From positions 1 to 6,788 of the forward strand of contig DCYW01000024.1 in NCBI GenBank assembly GCA_002331185.1: a stretch of 6,788 nucleotides of DNA. The letters are read 5' to 3'. The translations under genes were made by a program, and so were the position numbers. This stretch comes from Patescibacteria group bacterium UBA2100. Its GTDB lineage: Bacteria > Patescibacteriota > Minisyncoccia > Phycocordibacterales > UBA2100. The notes under the pieces are model-generated. The model had not been told where the DNA came from, did not search any database, and saw only the letters and a list, made by a program, of their open reading frames with translations. How positions within the stretch are numbered: the stretch's first letter is position 1; each line of letters starts with the position of its first letter. Shown piece after piece: positions 5,165 through 6,788 of the stretch.

Positions 5165-5497
5165 TTATTTTCCTGCCGTGCCTGCGGGAACTGCCTTGTC
5201 CGGGTGTAATAGCGCAAACGCTTCCCCTTCCCCTAATGCAAGAAGCATGCCATTACTCTCTACCCCTTTAATTGTTCTCGGCTCAAGATTCAAAATATAT
5301 GGCACTTGCTTCCCGACTAAATTTTCTGGATCACGTATGTGTGCAATACCTGAAACGATAGTTCGCGGCTCTCCTTCACCAACATCTACAGAACATTTTA
5401 TAAGCCTATCGGTTTCAGGAACTCGTTCCGCTTCTAGTATTGTTCCCAGGCGAATATCCAGCTTTGCAAAGTCATCAATGGTTATAGTTTCTTTCAT
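5165..5497 (-). CDS. Standalone tRNA-binding domain protein (MetG C-terminal/Trbp111-like)
   Basis: 110 residues forming one OB-fold tRNA-binding domain (PF01588), as in the MetRS C-terminal extension, Trbp111 and CsaA. Matching blocks: FAKLDIRLGTILEAERVP (10-27), CSVDVGEG (35-42), TIVSGIAHIRDPENLVGKQV (46-65), LNLEPRTIKGVESNGMLLA (69-87). Free-standing forms dimerise and bind tRNA structure without sequence specificity, often helping methionyl-tRNA synthetase in trans; CsaA forms have been linked to secretion. Here the neighbours (a YqaA-family membrane protein 1 nt downstream) do not decide between these. ATG5497 is preferred over the open frame reaching 5548 because the family match starts with it and TATACT ends 6 nt before it, so the mRNA would begin on the ATG. 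No Shine-Dalgarno site is seen. Confidence 0.92.
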   Translation of the reverse strand: MKETITIDDFAKLDIRLGTILEAERVPETDRLIKCSVDVGEGEPRTIVSGIAHIRDPENLVGKQVPYILNLEPRTIKGVESNGMLLALGEGEAFALLHPDKAVPAGTAGK

Positions 5498-5509
5498 CTT
5501 GGAAGTATA
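5498..5509 (-). promoter_or_regulatory. -10 element of the tRNA-binding protein gene, leaderless
   Basis: TATACT at 5509-5504 on the minus strand, then TCCAAG and ATG5497. The expected start is the A of the ATG. There is no TG extension (TCG precedes the hexamer) and no clear -35. Confidence 0.5.
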
Positions 5510-5546
5510 CGATATTCTCCATAACCTATCTAGGCGCACATGCGTC

Positions 5547-5585
5547 AAAAAACAAAAAATATATCAGTTAACTTGATATATTTTT
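5547..5585 (-). terminator. AT-rich rho-independent terminator of ruvX
   Basis: A 12-bp perfect stem (5555-5566 with 5574-5585) closed by a G.T pair and a 5-nt loop. On the minus strand it is followed by T-rich sequence (T, G, then TTTTTT at 5552-5547). The ruvX stop codon (5570-5568) lies in the loop. The plus-strand side is T-rich too, so it could act in both directions. Confidence 0.75.
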
Positions 5586-5960
5586 GTTTTCTTGTTTATC
5601 AAGAAAGCTTTGTAAAATGAGGGCTGCCGCTGCCGCATCAGCCATGGCATCTTCTGTGTTTCGCTTCGCTTGAAACGTTGTTAAAAATTCTGGCTCAAGA
5701 TAAACGTGCAGTCCGCTGCGTTCGAATACCTCTTTAAATGCATGCGCCTGTTCCATAACAGGGTTTTCACGTCCATCCATTGCTAGCGAATGCCCAATAA
5801 CTAAAACATCTACGCCATTGGTTTGAATGAGCTCTCGTATCGTATCAAACAGTGCATTGTCGTTAGGTACTACAGAGTGTGGGAACGCTAAAGACCCGTC
5901 GTCATCTGAAAACGCCAAACCAACTTTTTTTGTTCCGTAATCTACGCCGAGGTATTTCAT
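5568..5960 (-). CDS. ruvX: RuvX/YqgF family Holliday-junction resolvase-like protein
   Basis: 130 residues, the usual length for YqgF, an RNase H-like fold nuclease implicated in Holliday-junction resolution and in 16S rRNA 5'-end maturation in the cytoplasm. Motifs: LGVDYGTKKVGLAFSDD (4-20) with catalytic-type D7; VLVIGHSLAMDGRENP (52-67), the counterpart of the common GLPxxMDG loop; LEPEFLTTFQAKR (88-100), where family members usually have DERLxTxxA, so the acidic E91 is kept while neighbours differ; and DAMADAAAAALILQSFLD (104-121) with D108. All three acidic positions therefore seem present. ATG5960 starts at the family's normal N-terminus; the open frame continues to 6065 inside the DUF5652 gene but is not supported. 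TGCTATTGT ends 7 nt before the ATG. It lies 19 nt after the DUF5652 gene. Confidence 0.92.
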   Translation of the reverse strand: MKYLGVDYGTKKVGLAFSDDDGSLAFPHSVVPNDNALFDTIRELIQTNGVDVLVIGHSLAMDGRENPVMEQAHAFKEVFERSGLHVYLEPEFLTTFQAKRNTEDAMADAAAAALILQSFLDKQENKNISS

Positions 5961-5976
5961 ACCTTCTACAATAGCA
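5961..5976 (-). promoter_or_regulatory. Extended -10 promoter of ruvX, leaderless
   Basis: TGC (5976-5974) and TATTGT (5973-5968) on the minus strand, 7 nt before ATG5960, in the 19-nt gap after the DUF5652 gene. The start would fall on 5961 or 5960. AGAAGG sits directly against the ATG, too close for a normal Shine-Dalgarno site. ruvX may also be read through from the upstream gene. Confidence 0.45.
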
Positions 5977-5979
5977 CTA

Positions 5980-6210
5980 CTATGTGAATGCGTCTTCGTT
6001 CTCCAATTCTTTTGTGTCGCTTCTCTTCGCAATAGCGAAAATATAAAATATCTCAAGGAGCGCAAGAGTGTTTAATACAAGCAACACAACAAACCACACC
6101 TTCTCACCACGACGTGCTGCAAGCCACAGTGCCCACGCAGTCCATGGAAGTGTCCACAACAAAGATAATGTGACGACTAATAATGTATTCCCTCCAAAAA
6201 TATCTATCAT
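5980..6210 (-). CDS. DUF5652-like small membrane protein
   Basis: 76 residues with two hydrophobic helices at about 9-32 (TLLVVTLSLLWTLPWTAWAL) and 39-61 (VWFVVLLVLNTLALLEIFYI), joined by a basic turn (AARRGEK, 33-39) and followed by an acidic, charged tail. The pattern LPW...ALW.AAR...K.WF..LL.LNTL..LEI.YIF matches what I recall of the DUF5652 family, which is common in Patescibacteria; the function is unknown. The positive turn between the helices predicts both termini outside the cytoplasm by the positive-inside rule. ATG6210 is preferred over the in-frame GTG6216 because TATAGT ends 6 nt before the ATG, so a message would begin exactly there. ruvX lies 19 nt downstream. Confidence 0.8.
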   Translation of the reverse strand: MIDIFGGNTLLVVTLSLLWTLPWTAWALWLAARRGEKVWFVVLLVLNTLALLEIFYIFAIAKRSDTKELENEDAFT

Positions 6211-6222
6211 GTACACACTATA
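6211..6222 (-). promoter_or_regulatory. -10 element of the DUF5652-like gene, leaderless
   Basis: TATAGT at 6222-6217 on the minus strand, then GTGTAC and ATG6210, so the expected start is the A of the ATG. TAA, not TGn, precedes the hexamer. No -35 box is clear. Confidence 0.5.
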
Positions 6223-6375
6223 TTATCATACGCACTCTCTACTTAGTATCAAAAAGAAAAAGTCGGATTTTAAGAGGTATCACGACACCTATTTTATTTA
6301 TGCGATCTGTCATCCTAAGGTACTCCTTGTATGAATCATACTCCCATACGTATCATCTAAACTAACTGGCGTCAA

Positions 6376-6605
6376 TCACAGAAATACTGCTTTGAAACAA
6401 CTTTGATTAAAACTTCTCGCATACTCTCCAAGTTTTAAACCATATTTAGCGCTCCACACATCAACGTTTAGGCGCTCACCATCTTGCATTGTTACTTCCA
6501 AGTATTGATGCAACCGTCATAACCACGCCACCATCAATTTACTCCTTTGCATAGTAATCATGATCTCGTATAACGTACGTACGTCCATACGTACGTTGTG
6601 TATCT
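6376..6605 (-). pseudogene. Possible decayed protein gene, broken reading frames
   Basis: Protein-like segments appear in two minus-strand frames with stops between them. In one frame: a segment containing RDHDYYAKE, then TAA (6541-6539), then IDGGVVMTVASI, then TGA. In the other frame, 6516-6376: YLEVTMQDGERLNVDVW and KYGLKLGEYARSFN, ending at TGA (6378-6376). Joining them needs one frameshift near 6500 and loss of at least one stop. No good start or promoter is seen. I do not recognise a family. This is inferred from amino-acid composition alone; chance open frames remain possible. Confidence 0.3.
6572..6597. repeat. Perfect 10-bp inverted repeat built from ACGT units
   Basis: AACGTACGTA (6572-6581) and TACGTACGTT (6588-6597) flank a 6-nt loop. 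The arms are themselves made of the self-complementary ACGT unit. It lies 28 bp upstream of the tRNA-Ser -10 element. It could be a protein-binding site or an end of the decayed gene; as RNA the stem could be lengthened by G.U pairs on either side. Confidence 0.6.
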
Positions 6606-6624
6606 ATATTTTAGGAACGTAATC

Positions 6625-6640
6625 TGTTAGGATACTCCCA
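6625..6640 (+). promoter_or_regulatory. Extended -10 promoter of tRNA-Ser
   Basis: TGT (6625-6627) followed by TAGGAT (6628-6633) on the plus strand. Normal spacing starts transcription near 6640, two bases before the tRNA. No -35 box is clear. The same TGnTAnnnT form precedes tRNA-Arg and four protein genes in the window. Confidence 0.4.
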
Positions 6641-6641
6641 C

Positions 6642-6726
6642 GGAGAGGTGGCAGAGAGGTTGAATGCACTGGTCTTGAAAACCAGAGTGCCGCAAGGTAC
6701 CGAGGGTTCGAATCCCTCCCTCTCCG
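6642..6726 (+). tRNA. tRNA-Ser(UGA)
   Basis: 85-nt class II tRNA. The acceptor GGAGAGG (6642-6648) pairs with CCTCTCC (6719-6725) with discriminator G6726, as expected for serine. The D stem is GCA/TGC. The anticodon stem CTGGT/ACCAG encloses CTTGAAA, anticodon TGA (6676-6678), reading UCN serine codons. The long variable arm (about 6687-6701, TGCC-GCAA-GGTA) is typical of tRNA-Ser. The T stem is GAGGG/CCCTC with loop TTCGAAT. CCA is not encoded; TAG follows. It is the only gene on the plus strand in the window. Confidence 0.96.
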
Positions 6727-6788
6727 TAGTTAATTCAGAAAATTTTTTAATTAATATTTGCTTTAAAACAAGTCAAGATTAATATCTT

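Noticed and set aside
5164..5217. Longer N-terminus for the YqaA-family protein
   Set aside because: It would lie inside the upstream tRNA-binding protein gene; ATG5163 has AGGA at good spacing and follows the stop by 1 nt.
5100..5576. Plus-strand open frame of 158 codons
   Set aside because: It is antisense to the tRNA-binding protein gene, which has strong family motifs; Ser/Pro-rich composition typical of a shadow frame.
5961..6065. Longer N-terminus for ruvX
   Set aside because: It overlaps the DUF5652 gene in another frame, and the family starts at MKYLGVDYG.
1..6788. CRISPR array, insertion sequence, prophage or defence system
   Set aside because: No regularly spaced repeats, transposase, integrase or known defence motifs were seen on either strand.

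Overview
The window looks like chromosomal sequence from a small-genome bacterium of the Patescibacteria (Candidate Phyla Radiation), most likely Parcubacteria-like. This is inferred from a compact pilM-pilN-pilO-like cluster with short subunits, a DUF5652-type small membrane protein, many very short genes, two tRNA genes without an encoded CCA end, moderate to low GC and tight gene packing. No 16S gene or other taxonomic marker is present, so the placement is an inference. Every protein gene I can support is on the minus strand; only the tRNA-Ser gene at the right edge is on the plus strand.

Layout in minus-strand transcription order (high to low coordinates). At 6642-6726 is a plus-strand tRNA-Ser(UGA). 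From 6605 to 6376 there is no intact gene, but broken protein-like reading frames suggest a decayed gene, and a perfect inverted repeat lies inside it. Next comes a DUF5652-like membrane protein (6210-5980) followed by ruvX (5960-5568), closed by an AT-rich terminator whose loop holds the ruvX stop codon. A three-gene unit follows: a standalone MetG-C/Trbp111-type tRNA-binding domain (5497-5165), a YqaA/DedA-family membrane protein (5163-4573) and a small gene that appears frameshifted at a run of six T (4571-4297). Then comes the pilus-assembly operon pilM (4242-3157), pilN-like (3154-2603), pilO-like (2601-2047) and a fourth one-helix protein (2044-1706). tRNA-Arg(UCU) follows at 1649-1578 with a 17-bp stem-loop. 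About 390 bp then carry no gene but several inverted repeats. A HIT-family hydrolase (1135-725) and a 44-residue four-cysteine protein (659-525) end at a terminator (514-481). The start of a Na+/Ca2+ exchanger (404-1) runs off the left edge.

The pil genes would form the cytoplasmic actin-like ATPase and the inner-membrane platform of a type IV pilus or competence machine. The other genes are ordinary housekeeping, membrane and nucleotide functions, with no sign of a defence system, prophage or insertion sequence.

The most striking pattern is in how genes begin. All six genes that head a unit (exchanger, HIT, pilM, tRNA-binding protein, ruvX, DUF5652) have a TAnnnT -10-like hexamer whose last base is only 6 to 8 nt before the ATG, four of them with the extended TGn element. 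Transcription would start at, or within two bases of, the start codon, so these mRNAs would be leaderless. Both tRNA genes have the same TGnTAnnnT element placed for a short 5' leader. The internal genes either overlap tightly with their upstream neighbour or carry a Shine-Dalgarno-like site.
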